A DNA stretch of 64,000 nt from Chitinophaga sp. GTDB taxonomy: Bacteria; Bacteroidota; Bacteroidia; Chitinophagales; Chitinophagaceae. Numbering within the stretch: the first letter of the stretch is position 1; the number at the start of each line of letters is the position of its first letter. Positions 1 to 8,479 of this stretch are shown here, piece by piece. A model generated the notes under the pieces. It was not told where the DNA came from, did no database searches, and was given only the letters and a program-made list of their open reading frames with translations. The stretch covers positions 1,116,001 through 1,180,000 of the forward strand of contig NZ_JAGHZS010000001.1 of assembly GCF_017745275.1 (NCBI RefSeq), read 5' to 3'. Both the position numbers and the translations under genes were made by a program.

Positions 1-1377
1 ATTGGTGCGGGCCTTTTCGTAAGAACAGCTGCAGCTGCTGGCCAACATGCCGGACCTGCTGTAACCATTTCCTTCATTATTGCCGCTATTGGCTGTGCGC
101 TGGCGGGTTTATGCTATGCCGAATTTGCTTCCATGATCCCTATTGCCGGAAGCGCCTACACTTATTCTTATGCTACTTTAGGAGAATTTATTGCCTGGAT
201 CATTGGCTGGGACCTGGTGCTGGAATATGCATTGGGAGCTGCCACTGTAGCCATTGGCTGGTCACAGTACCTCAATAAACTACTCACCAATGTATTTGGG
301 ATTACCATTCCTTATGAGTGGTGTCACAGCCCTTTTGAAACATCAGATGCTGGTGTAACAGGTATTATGAACCTCCCTTCTGTGTTTATTCTCCTGGCGC
401 TTACCATGTTACTGATCAGGGGTACACAAGGTTCCGCTATTGTTAATAACATCATTGTTATCACCAAAGTGGCTATCGTACTGTTATTCATCTTCCTGGG
501 ATGGAAGTTCATCAATCCTGTTAACCATACGCCATTTACCATACCTGCTACTGCTGGTACGGTGAAAATGCATAACGGCCAGATCGTTGATTATTCCAAC
601 TTCTGGAACCATGGATGGGCTGGCGTGCTACGGGGTGCTGGGGTAGTATTCTTCGCTTTCATTGGGTTTGATGCCGTATCTACTGCTGCCCAGGAAACCA
701 AGAATCCCAAGAAAAATATGCCGATCGGTATCCTGGTATCGCTGGCTATCTGTACCCTGTTGTATATCCTGTTTTCTTTTGTACTGACAGGTATTGCACC
801 TTTCCAGGACTTCCTGAAAGCAGGTGGTGAAGCATCTGTAGCTTATGCTATTGATACCTACATGCCTGGCTATGGTTGGTTATCTACCTTCATTACAGTG
901 GCTATCCTGGCTGGGTTCTCCTCAGTAATCCTCGTGATGCTGCTGGGCCAGACAAGGGTATTCTACTCTATGAGTAACGACGGCCTGGTACCTTCCGTAT
1001 TTGCTAAACTGCATCCTAAATACCGCACTCCATACCGCTCACAGTGGATGTTCTTCGGATTTACCACCCTGTTTGCGGCGTTCATTCCGGACAACGTAGT
1101 AGGTGATATGACCAGCATCGGTACCCTGTTTGCCTTTGTACTGGTATGTATCGGGGTAATTGTGATGCGTAAAAGCAATCCTGATTTACCAAGAGCCTTC
1201 AAAACACCGATGGTACCGTTTGTTCCTTTATTAGGAGCGGCTTTCTGTTTAACCATGATTATCAGTCTTGGTATAGAAAACTGGGCACGTCTGTTTGTAT
1301 GGCTGGGTATTGGATTCATTATTTACTTCGGTTACAGTGTAAAACACAGTAAAGCCCGTAAAGCACTGGATAATTAG
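1..1377 (+). CDS. APC-family amino acid permease, 5' end cut off by the window
   Basis: The reading frame is open from base 1, so the gene begins before the window; about 458 residues are visible. The first visible residues, IGAGLFV, match the unwound first helix (GxG-I/L-F) that binds substrate in the APC superfamily. About a dozen hydrophobic segments follow, and the loop ETKNPKKNMP after the sixth or seventh helix is typical of cationic amino acid transporter (CAT/YfnA-like) members. It would import amino acids by proton symport across the inner membrane. The substrate cannot be told from sequence. There is no soluble C-terminal domain; the protein ends in KHSKARKALDN. The family is usually near 480-500 residues, so probably only the first 20-40 are missing. 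Confidence 0.9.
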   Translation: MGAGLFVRTAAAAGQHAGPAVTISFIIAAIGCALAGLCYAEFASMIPIAGSAYTYSYATLGEFIAWIIGWDLVLEYALGAATVAIGWSQYLNKLLTNVFGITIPYEWCHSPFETSDAGVTGIMNLPSVFILLALTMLLIRGTQGSAIVNNIIVITKVAIVLLFIFLGWKFINPVNHTPFTIPATAGTVKMHNGQIVDYSNFWNHGWAGVLRGAGVVFFAFIGFDAVSTAAQETKNPKKNMPIGILVSLAICTLLYILFSFVLTGIAPFQDFLKAGGEASVAYAIDTYMPGYGWLSTFITVAILAGFSSVILVMLLGQTRVFYSMSNDGLVPSVFAKLHPKYRTPYRSQWMFFGFTTLFAAFIPDNVVGDMTSIGTLFAFVLVCIGVIVMRKSNPDLPRAFKTPMVPFVPLLGAAFCLTMIISLGIENWARLFVWLGIGFIIYFGYSVKHSKARKALDN

Positions 1378-1399
1378 TCCTTATTTATACAAGGTATTC

Positions 1400-1452
1400 A
1401 AAGCGGAGAACAAAGCGACGCCGGGAAACGGTTCGTTTTTGTTCTCCGCTTT
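1400..1452 (+). terminator. Hairpin after the permease
   Basis: AAAGCGGAGAACAAA (1400-1414) pairs with a complementary arm ending at 1452, with a loop of about 23 bases. It sits 22 bases past the permease stop. The T-tract after it is weak, so termination is likely but not certain. Confidence 0.55.
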
Positions 1453-1494
1453 CGTTAAAAAGTAAATCCCGCTACGCCTAAATCTGAAAATCCT

Positions 1495-1502
1495 TATTTT
1501 TG
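1495..1502 (+). promoter_or_regulatory. Candidate -7 box of yebC (TATTTTTG)
   Basis: TATTTTTG matches the Bacteroidota -7 consensus TAnnTTTG and lies 41 bases before the yebC start codon. No clean TTTG -33 box is visible at the expected spacing. Confidence 0.5.
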
Positions 1503-1543
1503 CGTTCAATTTTTACAAGTAACTATAATTACATATCACTCTA

Positions 1544-2254
1544 ATGGGAAGAATATTTGAAGTAAGGAAATCGACCATGTTTGCCCGCTGGGATAAGATG
1601 GCGAAAGCATTTTCAAGAATCGGAAAGGAAATAGCGATAGCTGTAAAGGCTTCCGGCCCTGATCCTGACAACAACCCGGCACTCCGTCGCTGCATCCTCA
1701 ACGCCAAGAGTGTGAACATGCCTAAAGACCGCGTAGATGCTGCCATCAAGCGTGCTATGGGTAAAGACAAGACTGATTACGAAGAAGTTGTATACGAAGG
1801 CTATGCGCCTCATGGCGTAGCGGTGATCATTGACACTGCTACCGATAATACTACCCGAACTGTAGCCAACCTGCGTATGCACTTCACTAAAGGTGGAGGC
1901 AGCCTGGGAAACAGTGGTTCTGTAGGATTTTTATTTAATCGTGTGGGTGAGTTTAAAATCAAGAATAGCGGACAGAATCTGGAAGACCTGGAACTGGAGC
2001 TGATTGATTTTGGTTTGGAAGAAATTGGGGAAGATAGCGAAGGCAATGTGATTATCCGTGCTGCGTTCAACGAATTCGGCAACATGGCAAAAGCCCTGGA
2101 TGATAAAGGCATTGAAGTGATCAGCTCAGAGCTGAAACGTATTCCGACTACTACAGTGGAGCTGAATGATGAGCAAGCCAAAGAAGTACTGGAACTGGTA
2201 GATCGTCTGGAACAGGATGACGACGTACAGGCGGTATTTTACAACCTGAAATAA
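1544..2254 (+). CDS. yebC: YebC/PmpR family protein
   Basis: The 236-residue protein fits the YebC family length. It has the hallmark start [22 protein letters not shown] (a variant of the usual GHS/W..I, then K..., segment), followed by [11 protein letters not shown] and the [14 protein letters not shown] motif near residues 118-131. YebC proteins are cytoplasmic; they were described as DNA-binding regulators and more recently as ribosome-associated factors that help translate proline stretches. The sequence cannot distinguish these roles. The gene is monocistronic, with a TATTTTTG promoter box upstream and a strong hairpin terminator downstream that it shares with the convergent response regulator gene. 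Confidence 0.95.
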   Translation: MGRIFEVRKSTMFARWDKMAKAFSRIGKEIAIAVKASGPDPDNNPALRRCILNAKSVNMPKDRVDAAIKRAMGKDKTDYEEVVYEGYAPHGVAVIIDTATDNTTRTVANLRMHFTKGGGSLGNSGSVGFLFNRVGEFKIKNSGQNLEDLELELIDFGLEEIGEDSEGNVIIRAAFNEFGNMAKALDDKGIEVISSELKRIPTTTVELNDEQAKEVLELVDRLEQDDDVQAVFYNLK

Positions 2255-2297
2255 CGAAAGGAGCCGTGGAATACGGCCCTGACAGCTTATAAAAAAG

Positions 2298-2326
2298 AAC
2301 GTCCCGCATGTATGCGGGACGTTTTT
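2298..2326 (+). terminator. Bidirectional terminator between yebC and the response regulator
   Basis: AACGTCCCGCAT and ATGCGGGACGTT form a 12-bp perfect stem with a two-base apparent loop. A-tract on the left (2291-2296) and T-tract on the right (2322-2326) allow use from both strands, which suits the convergent genes. Confidence 0.85.
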
Positions 2327-2361
2327 CATTGGATACGGTTAACTTTCCAAACCAAAAACAG

Positions 2362-3084
2362 CTAAACTTTAGCAATGGTGTGTGAACGATCCAGGTCATC
2401 CGCTATGAACATGAGTCCTTTGCCATGGTAGGTTTCGAGTTTAACGGCAGGATCCTGTGCAATATGTTTACGGAGACGTGTCAGGTAAACGTCCATTACA
2501 CGTGAAGCAAAGAAATCTTCCTGTCCCCAGATACAGGACAGGATATCATCTTTCTTCAGTTTTTTGTTAGAGTTTTCACACAGAAAGCGAAGCAGCTCCG
2601 CTTCTTTTGGGGCCATACGAACATGGGAATCGGCTGATTTATGCCTAATATGATATTGGGAATAGTCAAATACCAGGTTACTGATGGTGTATACAATACG
2701 GCGTTCACTTTTCAGGAGGCGGCTGCGTTGCATATAAACTTTGACGCGGCATAGCAGCTCCTGCATATTAAATGGTTTTATAATATAGTCATCTGCACCG
2801 GATTCAAAGCCCTGTAGCCGGTCTTGCTCCATATAGCGGGAGGTCGTAAAAATGATAGGCACGTTTACATCCATCGTGCGGATATCCTCTGCCAGCGCGA
2901 AGCCATCTTTTTTAGGCATCACCACATCCAGTAAACAAAGATCGAAAACGTGTTTTTGAAATTTTTCCCAGCCTTCAAGGCCATTTTCACACAGGGTAAC
3001 ATTATAACCGGCGCGTTCCAGTTGTCTTTTTACCACCTTGGCAAAAAAGATATCGTCCTCCGCCAAAAGAATGCTTGGTTGCAT
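2362..3084 (-). CDS. OmpR-family response regulator (orphan)
   Basis: The 240-residue protein has an N-terminal receiver domain with the acidic pair at D10/D11, the phospho-acceptor D53 in LCLLDVVMP, T80/T81 and K103 in IIKPF. A C-terminal winged-helix domain follows (about 140-230; VYLTRLRKHIA and GLMF). It should be phosphorylated by a histidine kinase and bind DNA as a dimer. No kinase gene is adjacent, so it is an orphan within this window. The upstream region carries repeated TGAAC boxes (3188-3231) that closely match those in front of the peptide micro-genes at 39-40 kb. This makes it a candidate autoregulator and peptide regulator, by inference only. Confidence 0.92.
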   Translation of the reverse strand: MQPSILLAEDDIFFAKVVKRQLERAGYNVTLCENGLEGWEKFQKHVFDLCLLDVVMPKKDGFALAEDIRTMDVNVPIIFTTSRYMEQDRLQGFESGADDYIIKPFNMQELLCRVKVYMQRSRLLKSERRIVYTISNLVFDYSQYHIRHKSADSHVRMAPKEAELLRFLCENSNKKLKKDDILSCIWGQEDFFASRVMDVYLTRLRKHIAQDPAVKLETYHGKGLMFIADDLDRSHTIAKV

Positions 3085-3187
3085 GTACGTTGGTTTTAAA
3101 GCGAGTGAATATGAGATTTTAGTTGTAGAATCTGAATTAATGAGCGTATCCGGTACGTTTATTCAAAAATAAATAACATAACCATAA

Positions 3188-3231
3188 CCCTGTTCGTTCA
3201 TCCTTGTTCAATTCTGAGCTGGACGTTCATT
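3188..3231 (-). promoter_or_regulatory. TGAAC box cluster upstream of the response regulator
   Basis: On the minus strand this reads AATGAACGTCC, then after about 10 bases TTGAACAAGGATGAACGAAC followed by AGGG. The same arrangement occurs at 40129-40175 (TTGAACAAAATGAACAACAG then GGG) and, more loosely, at 39189-39235 and 39553-39597. Repeats spaced about one helical turn suggest binding of a dimeric regulator. Confidence 0.5.
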
Positions 3232-3331
3232 TTAACCATTATGGCCGGCGTAATACCCCTGTTGTTATTATTTTCGGTTTAGCATTCCTTACAACTATAA
3301 AAACATATTTTCTTGCTTCACGGGGTATTCA

Positions 3332-4288
3332 CTAGTTGATAATATTTTGAGGCACCCCACCCTGGAAGGCTTTTAAATTTTCCACCACCGTATGCATCAG
3401 CCGTTTTCTGGCTGCCTGTGTAGCCCAGGCAATATGAGGAGTGATAATAATATTAGGAGAAGAAATTAACGGATTACCGGCCGAAGGTGGCTCGGCAGAC
3501 AATACATCCAATGCCGCACCGGCAATGATCCCTTCTTTTAACGCCTCCGCCAGGTCAGTCTCCCGGATCAATGGCCCGCGACTGGTATTAATCAAAAAAG
3601 CAGAAGGCTTCATGGTACGTAATAAATCCATTTGCACAAACTCTTTGTTTCCTGCATTTAGCGGACAATGCAGGGAAATAATATCCGCATCCCGGAAACA
3701 GGTGGCCAGGTCCACAAACGTAACACCCTCCATCGCATCCCGGTCGGGGTGTTTATGGTTAGCTATTACCTTCATGCCAAATGCCAGCGCAATACGCGCC
3801 ACCGCCTGCCCTATCTGCCCTAATCCTACTATTCCCAAAGTGCTGCCAGACAGCTCTGTCAAAGGCGTTTTCCAATAACTGAAATCAATACTGCTACTCC
3901 ACTCCCCTGCCCGCACACTTGCTGCATGTAAACCAGTATGATGGCATAACTCCAGTATCAGTGCAAAGGTCAGTTGCGCTACCGATGCAGTACTATAAGC
4001 CGGTACATTCGTGACCGGAATATGTCTCGCACGGGCGGCCGCAATATCCACCACGTTAAACCCGGTAGCAGTAACCCCGATATACTTCAACTGTTTCGCC
4101 TGCTCAATAGCAGCGGCATTCACAATAGCTTTATTGGTCAACACCACATCTGCTGTTGCGATTCTTTCGGCTACCATTGCTTCTGGTGTACGCTCATATA
4201 CCGTTACATTCCCCAATGCCTGTAAGGCAGTCCAATCAAGGTCGCCAGGATTTAAAGTATGGCCATCCAGTACAATTATATTCATCAT
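3332..4288 (-). CDS. D-2-hydroxyacid dehydrogenase
   Basis: The 318-residue cytoplasmic enzyme belongs to the NAD(P)-dependent D-isomer 2-hydroxyacid dehydrogenases (glycerate / hydroxypyruvate / D-lactate group). The Rossmann motif GLGQIG lies near residue 155. The catalytic Arg is in NTSRGPLI, the Glu in LDVLSAEPP and the His in ITPHIAWAT, so the active site is complete. It reduces a 2-keto acid or oxidises the D-hydroxy acid. The overall pattern (SRGPLI, PHIAWAT) is closest to hydroxypyruvate reductase/glycerate dehydrogenase, but the substrate is not fixed by the visible residues. It stands alone on its strand. The start MMN offers two adjacent ATGs. Confidence 0.88.
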   Translation of the reverse strand: MMNIIVLDGHTLNPGDLDWTALQALGNVTVYERTPEAMVAERIATADVVLTNKAIVNAAAIEQAKQLKYIGVTATGFNVVDIAAARARHIPVTNVPAYSTASVAQLTFALILELCHHTGLHAASVRAGEWSSSIDFSYWKTPLTELSGSTLGIVGLGQIGQAVARIALAFGMKVIANHKHPDRDAMEGVTFVDLATCFRDADIISLHCPLNAGNKEFVQMDLLRTMKPSAFLINTSRGPLIRETDLAEALKEGIIAGAALDVLSAEPPSAGNPLISSPNIIITPHIAWATQAARKRLMHTVVENLKAFQGGVPQNIIN

Positions 4289-4582
4289 GACGGTAGTTGT
4301 TTAAAACAAGAAAACCTGGAACTTATCCAATATCATTTTTCCCACCGGATTCTCCTTAGGATAAACGGGCTTCTCTCTCATAAGGCTGGCCCACATCATA
4401 AAATATCCGGAGGCGCTATCAGGTAGTCGCATTGCACTATCAGGTAATGATCCGTGTTTACATGACTACGGGAAAACCGTTTTCATAAAATTGCGATCCA
4501 ATAGTGACCAGCGAAGATATCAAATTTGATGGTGTACATCTTCCAAATAATCAATTATATTTATTTTTCATATTGCTACACT
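4289..4582. other. Divergent intergenic region, no gene seen
   Basis: This 294-base spacer separates divergent genes and must hold both promoters. I see an imperfect direct repeat, CTATCAGGTAGTCG / CTATCAGGTAATGA, around 4420-4450, and no coding signal. Confidence 0.4.
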
Positions 4583-4882
4583 ATGCTGAAATTCATTTCC
4601 AAAAACCACGCATCTATACTGGATGCCAACTCTCTGGGCGACTTCATTGATAACCTTGATGCCCGCATCAGCAGTCCTGTATTGAACAACCTTGTAGACA
4701 CACTGAATAAACACTATAGTAAAGTGAAATGCAGCGATCACAGAGACGCAGCAGTTACCGTGATGGTTGACTACCTTGGCCTGGGAGAAAAACAGCTGAC
4801 ATTTAAAACAGTGGATTGTTGTTGTAAGAAATTTGAGGAGGAACTGCAGGAGAGACTGGGAGAGATAAAAGTAAGAGAGTAG
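4583..4882 (+). CDS. Small protein of unknown function (99 aa)
   Basis: I do not recognise a family. The ATG at 4583 (MLKFISKNHASI) is preferred over one 57 bases upstream, because that extension is rich in aromatic residues encoded by AT-rich spacer. The product is mostly charged and helical, with no signal peptide or membrane segment, so it is probably cytoplasmic. It has C50 and a striking CCCKK run at residues 79-83 followed by an acidic/basic helix. Vicinal cysteines could bind metal or form disulfides, but this is speculation. A good intrinsic terminator follows 21 bases after the stop, supporting a real transcribed gene. Confidence 0.65.
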   Translation: MLKFISKNHASILDANSLGDFIDNLDARISSPVLNNLVDTLNKHYSKVKCSDHRDAAVTVMVDYLGLGEKQLTFKTVDCCCKKFEEELQERLGEIKVRE

Positions 4883-4903
4883 TCTTGCGGTTGCCGGCCT
4901 TCC

Positions 4904-4942
4904 AACACCAACTATCGGATATGATTGTTGGTGTTTTTTTTA
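4904..4942 (+). terminator. Terminator of the 99-aa protein gene
   Basis: AACACCAAC (4904-4912) pairs with GTTGGTGTT (4927-4935) and runs into eight T residues. Confidence 0.8.
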
Positions 4943-5299
4943 ATAATTTATATAGATAGGAATCCTACCATTAGTAGATCATTCACAATTCCCGCATCTC
5001 CATATTAAAAATCACCGTCCTGCAAGTCACTTTTCAGTATAGGCACACTGTGAATTACTTGTTGCCGGCCGGATGATAATGCCAGGTACATCTTTCTTAT
5101 TTATTTTCTTATCTGACATCAACATGAAATAATCATTAACTCCGCGCCTATCGCTTCTTACATTCAAAAAATCCCCACACCTTTGCTGCGCCATAATAGC
5201 AACATACTACTAAGCCTATCAACTGCTTAATTTTAAAAGAGGCCGTCATTTCAGCAGATGCATGCTGTTATGATGGCTTCGCCAATTCCGGTAATTATA
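4943..5299. other. Non-coding spacer between convergent genes
   Basis: About 360 bases lie between two terminators. No open frame with coding character, no repeat and no RNA fold stands out. The string ACACCTTTG near 5178 resembles a -7 box but has nothing convincing downstream. Confidence 0.4.
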
Positions 5300-5336
5300 T
5301 AAAATAAAAAGCCGGTTCCTGTTAAGAAACCGGCTT
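5300..5336 (-). terminator. Terminator of the E1 dehydrogenase gene
   Basis: AAGCCGGTT (5309-5317) pairs with AACCGGCTT (5328-5336). On the minus strand the stem is followed by a T-rich tract (revcomp of 5300-5310), 26 bases past the gene's stop codon. Confidence 0.85.
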
Positions 5337-5361
5337 CGGGATATTTTAATCAGAGCAGATG

Positions 5362-7764
5362 CTATTCCTGCATCATCTCCATCACTATCTTTACTACATC
5401 TTCCGTATTAGGCTTAGAGAAATAATCCCCGTCGGAACCATAGGCCGGACGGTGTGCCTGAGCACTCAACGTGCGTGGTGCCACATCGAGGAAACGGTAA
5501 CCACCCTGATTTTCTATCACTTCCTGGAACATATACGCGGTGCCTCCACCAGGTACATCTTCATCCACAAAAAGAATACGGTTGGTTTTCTTCAATGACT
5601 CCACAATGCTGTGATTAATATCGAAGGGCAATAAGGTTTGCACATCTATCAGCTCACAGGAAACACCTACTTCATTCAAGGTAGTAATTGCTTCTTCAAT
5701 GATGCGGGTCATAGAGCCGTATGTAACGATAGTAACATCTGTTCCTTCGTGCAATACTTCCGGAATACCCATTGGCACTGTGAATGACTCCAGGTTAGCA
5801 GGTAATTTTTCCTTTAAACGGTAGCCGTTCAACGATTCTATCACCAGGGCTGGTTCATTGGCTTGCAGGAGGGTATTATACATCCCTGCTGCCTGTACCA
5901 TGTTGCGGGGTACACAAACATACATACCGCGAAGGGCGTTAATAATCATTCCCATTGGAGAGCCGCTGTGCCAGATACCTTCCAGGCGATGGCCGCGGGT
6001 ACGTACAATAATGGGACAGGCCATACTACCCTTGGTACGATATTGCAGGGAAGCCACATCGTCACTGAGTGGTTGTAAACCATACAGCAGATAGTCGAGA
6101 TACTGTATTTCCGCTATCGGGCGAAGGCCACGTAATGCCATCCCAATACCTTGTCCCATGATGGTCAGCTCACGTATACCGGTATCGGCTATACGATTTT
6201 TTCCATGCTTCTGTTGTAAACCGGCAAAGCCCTGGTTTACGTCTCCTATTTTACCTACATCTTCTCCGAAAGCAAATACTTTAGGGTTGTTGGTAAACAG
6301 TTGATCAAAATATTTATTCAGTATTTCGTAGCCATTAACAGTAATACTGTCTGCTTCGTATGCAGCGGGTATTGCTGGTACATTCAGTGCTGAGTTTACA
6401 CCGGTGGCATGTAAATAAGAATTATAGTTTTCTTTTTCTTCCTGCAGATAGGCATCATAATACTGTTGCAGTGCCTGGATAGCGGCAGCTGATTTCAGAT
6501 GTTTGTGCTTCAGCAGGATGGTAGCAGCTGCTTTTAAAATATCCCGGCGAAGTGGTTCGCGGTTATTTTGCAGATCACGGATCGCCAGGTTGACCATGTT
6601 TACATCGGCTCCTGCTACTTCCGCAATAGGGGCAGCCAGGGTCACGAACGATTGTACATGTGCTTTAATAGGTGCGATATATTTTTCCCAGGCGCTTTTG
6701 CGGGCTTCCTGTGCTTTTACTTTGGCTTCTGCTTCTACTGCCTGCAGTTCATCTTCAGTGCATAATGCGTTTTCGATGATCCAGGAGCGCATTTTAAGGT
6801 TGCAGTCAAATTCCCTTTCCCAGGAAAGACGTTCCTTACTTTTGTAGCGCTCGTGGGAACCGCTGGTGGAGTGGCCCTGAGGCTGTGTGATTTCTTCAAC
6901 GTGGAAGATAGCAGGAATATGTGTTTCGCGGATTTTGCGGATAGCCGCTTCAAATACCTCACACATGCCGGCATAGTCCCAGCCTTTTACATTATAGATA
7001 TCAAAGCCATTAGAATCTTCTGTTTTACGGAATCCTTCCAGGGCGGCGCTGATAGAGTTTTTCGTTGTCTGATATTTACGGGGTACGGAAATACCGTAAC
7101 CATCATCCCACACAAATACGGCGAGAGGTACCTGTAGTACGCCTGCAGCATTGATGGTTTCCCAGAAATGTCCTTCCGACGTTGAGGCGTCACCGATAGT
7201 AGCAAAACAGATTTCGCTACCATTATTAGAAAGTCCTTTAAGATCGTGTAAGGCTTCTACATCCCGGAACATTTTGGACGCATAAGCCAGGCCGAGTGCA
7301 CGGGGCATCTGACCGGCAGTAGGCGCCATGTCCGCTGCGGAATTTTTCGTTTCCACCAGGTTAAGCCAATTGCCATCCTTATCAAGATTGGGGGTAGCAA
7401 AATGGGAATTCATCTGGCGGCCGCCGGAAAACGGATCGTTTTTCAGGTCGGGATCAGCATATAACTGCGAAAAAAATTGTTCAGGAGTAGCGATACCTGT
7501 GGCAAATGCAACAGTTTGGTCGCGATAATAACCGGAACGGAAGTCCCCTGGCTGAAAGTATTTTGACATTGCTATCTGCGCCACTTCCTTTCCATCGCCA
7601 AAAATGCCAAACTTTGCCTTCCCGGTAAGCACTTCCTTACGGGCCAGCAGACTAATTTCCCTGCTATCACAGGCCAACCTGTAATCATTTAGCACTTCCT
7701 TACGAAATTCTTCGAATGACAACCGGCTTTCTAAATTCATAGCTAGTTCGTTATTTTCTATCAT
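5362..7764 (-). CDS. Thiamine-dependent 2-oxoacid dehydrogenase E1, fused alpha and beta subunits
   Basis: The 800-residue protein is an alpha-beta fusion of the E1 component of branched-chain 2-oxoacid (or pyruvate/acetoin-type) dehydrogenase. The alpha half (about 1-400) has the thiamine diphosphate motif GDASTSEG at 191-198 ending with N205. The beta half (about 475-800) contains AFGEDVGKIGDVNQGF and a transketolase C-terminal domain. E1 decarboxylates the 2-oxoacid and passes the acyl group to E2 lipoate. No E2 or E3 gene is adjacent. Such fusions are common in Bacteroidota and are often annotated as the 2-oxoisovalerate dehydrogenase E1; the substrate is inferred. Either the first Met or Met9 could be the start. 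Confidence 0.9.
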   Translation of the reverse strand: MIENNELAMNLESRLSFEEFRKEVLNDYRLACDSREISLLARKEVLTGKAKFGIFGDGKEVAQIAMSKYFQPGDFRSGYYRDQTVAFATGIATPEQFFSQLYADPDLKNDPFSGGRQMNSHFATPNLDKDGNWLNLVETKNSAADMAPTAGQMPRALGLAYASKMFRDVEALHDLKGLSNNGSEICFATIGDASTSEGHFWETINAAGVLQVPLAVFVWDDGYGISVPRKYQTTKNSISAALEGFRKTEDSNGFDIYNVKGWDYAGMCEVFEAAIRKIRETHIPAIFHVEEITQPQGHSTSGSHERYKSKERLSWEREFDCNLKMRSWIIENALCTEDELQAVEAEAKVKAQEARKSAWEKYIAPIKAHVQSFVTLAAPIAEVAGADVNMVNLAIRDLQNNREPLRRDILKAAATILLKHKHLKSAAAIQALQQYYDAYLQEEKENYNSYLHATGVNSALNVPAIPAAYEADSITVNGYEILNKYFDQLFTNNPKVFAFGEDVGKIGDVNQGFAGLQQKHGKNRIADTGIRELTIMGQGIGMALRGLRPIAEIQYLDYLLYGLQPLSDDVASLQYRTKGSMACPIIVRTRGHRLEGIWHSGSPMGMIINALRGMYVCVPRNMVQAAGMYNTLLQANEPALVIESLNGYRLKEKLPANLESFTVPMGIPEVLHEGTDVTIVTYGSMTRIIEEAITTLNEVGVSCELIDVQTLLPFDINHSIVESLKKTNRILFVDEDVPGGGTAYMFQEVIENQGGYRFLDVAPRTLSAQAHRPAYGSDGDYFSKPNTEDVVKIVMEMMQE

Positions 7765-7781
7765 GCCTCATGGTTAAAGTA

Positions 7782-7789
7782 CAAAAGTA
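7782..7789 (-). promoter_or_regulatory. Candidate -7 box of the E1 gene (TACTTTTG)
   Basis: The minus strand reads TACTTTTG, a match to TAnnTTTG, 17 bases before the first ATG. TTTT lies 19 bases further upstream in the -33 position. Confidence 0.5.
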
Positions 7790-7896
7790 AGGTTAATTAT
7801 ACAGTAGAAAAACGCACGGAAACCTACATTTAAAATAATCTGATTTTTTTTAATAAGAATTTAATAAATTGTAAGGTTTGTAATGCTTTTTGGCCG

Positions 7897-7904
7897 TAAA
7901 TTTG
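7897..7904 (+). promoter_or_regulatory. Candidate -7 box of the DUF1573 gene (TAAATTTG)
   Basis: TAAATTTG fits the TAnnTTTG consensus, 54 bases before the start codon. A TTTG lies 16 bases upstream, shorter than the ideal 19. Confidence 0.45.
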
Positions 7905-7958
7905 TTCTTACCAGAAAAGATATCAATATTTTTTAACCGGTCGTTTTAAAACCATCAT

Positions 7959-8369
7959 ATGAAAATGAAAAAGTTTATCTTATCCCTGTTTGCAAGCATG
8001 CTGCTGACTACAGCGCTGTGGGCTCAAACCACATCTACTCAGAATCCTGCTGATACAAAAGTAAAATTCGTAAAGGAAACTGTTGATTTTGGCAAAACTG
8101 AACTAAACAAACCGGTAACTGCTGATTTCGAATTTACCAACATTTCCAAAGAACCAATTTTAATCGAAGCTGCCCGCGCAAGTTGCGGTTGCACTACACC
8201 AAAATGGACACAGGAACCTATTCTTCCTGGTAAAAAAGGAAAAGTTACCGCCACTTACAGCGCTAACGGTGTAGGTCAACAGAACAAAACCATCTGGGTG
8301 AAGTTCAGAGGCGTGGATCAGGATAAAGAACTGCACCTGACCGGTACAGTTGGTTCCAACAACAAGTAA
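7959..8369 (+). CDS. DUF1573 domain protein, exported
   Basis: The 136-residue protein has a signal peptide (MKMKKFILSLFASMLLTTALWAQ, residues 1-23) and one DUF1573 domain, an ASH/immunoglobulin-like beta sandwich. Family signatures are VDFGKT near residue 45 and SCGCTTP..TQEPILPGKKGKVTATY with the paired cysteines. It is predicted to be periplasmic or outer-membrane associated. Its molecular role is unknown; these small domains are abundant in Bacteroidota. The gene is monocistronic, with its own -7 box and a strong terminator. Confidence 0.88.
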   Translation: MKMKKFILSLFASMLLTTALWAQTTSTQNPADTKVKFVKETVDFGKTELNKPVTADFEFTNISKEPILIEAARASCGCTTPKWTQEPILPGKKGKVTATYSANGVGQQNKTIWVKFRGVDQDKELHLTGTVGSNNK

Positions 8370-8396
8370 TCGTCCACAACTTTAAACATACTAAGA

Positions 8397-8427
8397 CCTT
8401 ACAGTACAATGTACTGTAAGGTTTTTT
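8397..8427 (+). terminator. Terminator of the DUF1573 gene
   Basis: CCTTACAGTACA and TGTACTGTAAGG form a 12-bp perfect inverted repeat followed by six T residues. Confidence 0.88.
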
Positions 8428-8445
8428 GTTGCCCATACGATCCCC

Positions 8446-8453
8446 TATCTTTG
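8446..8453 (+). promoter_or_regulatory. -7 box of the aminotransferase gene (TATCTTTG)
   Basis: TATCTTTG matches TAnnTTTG, 27 bases before the ATG at 8480. A T-run ending in TTTG (8425-8428) provides the -33 region and doubles as the preceding terminator's T-tract. Confidence 0.6.
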
Positions 8454-8479
8454 CACAGCAAAAGAATCAAAACAATTTT

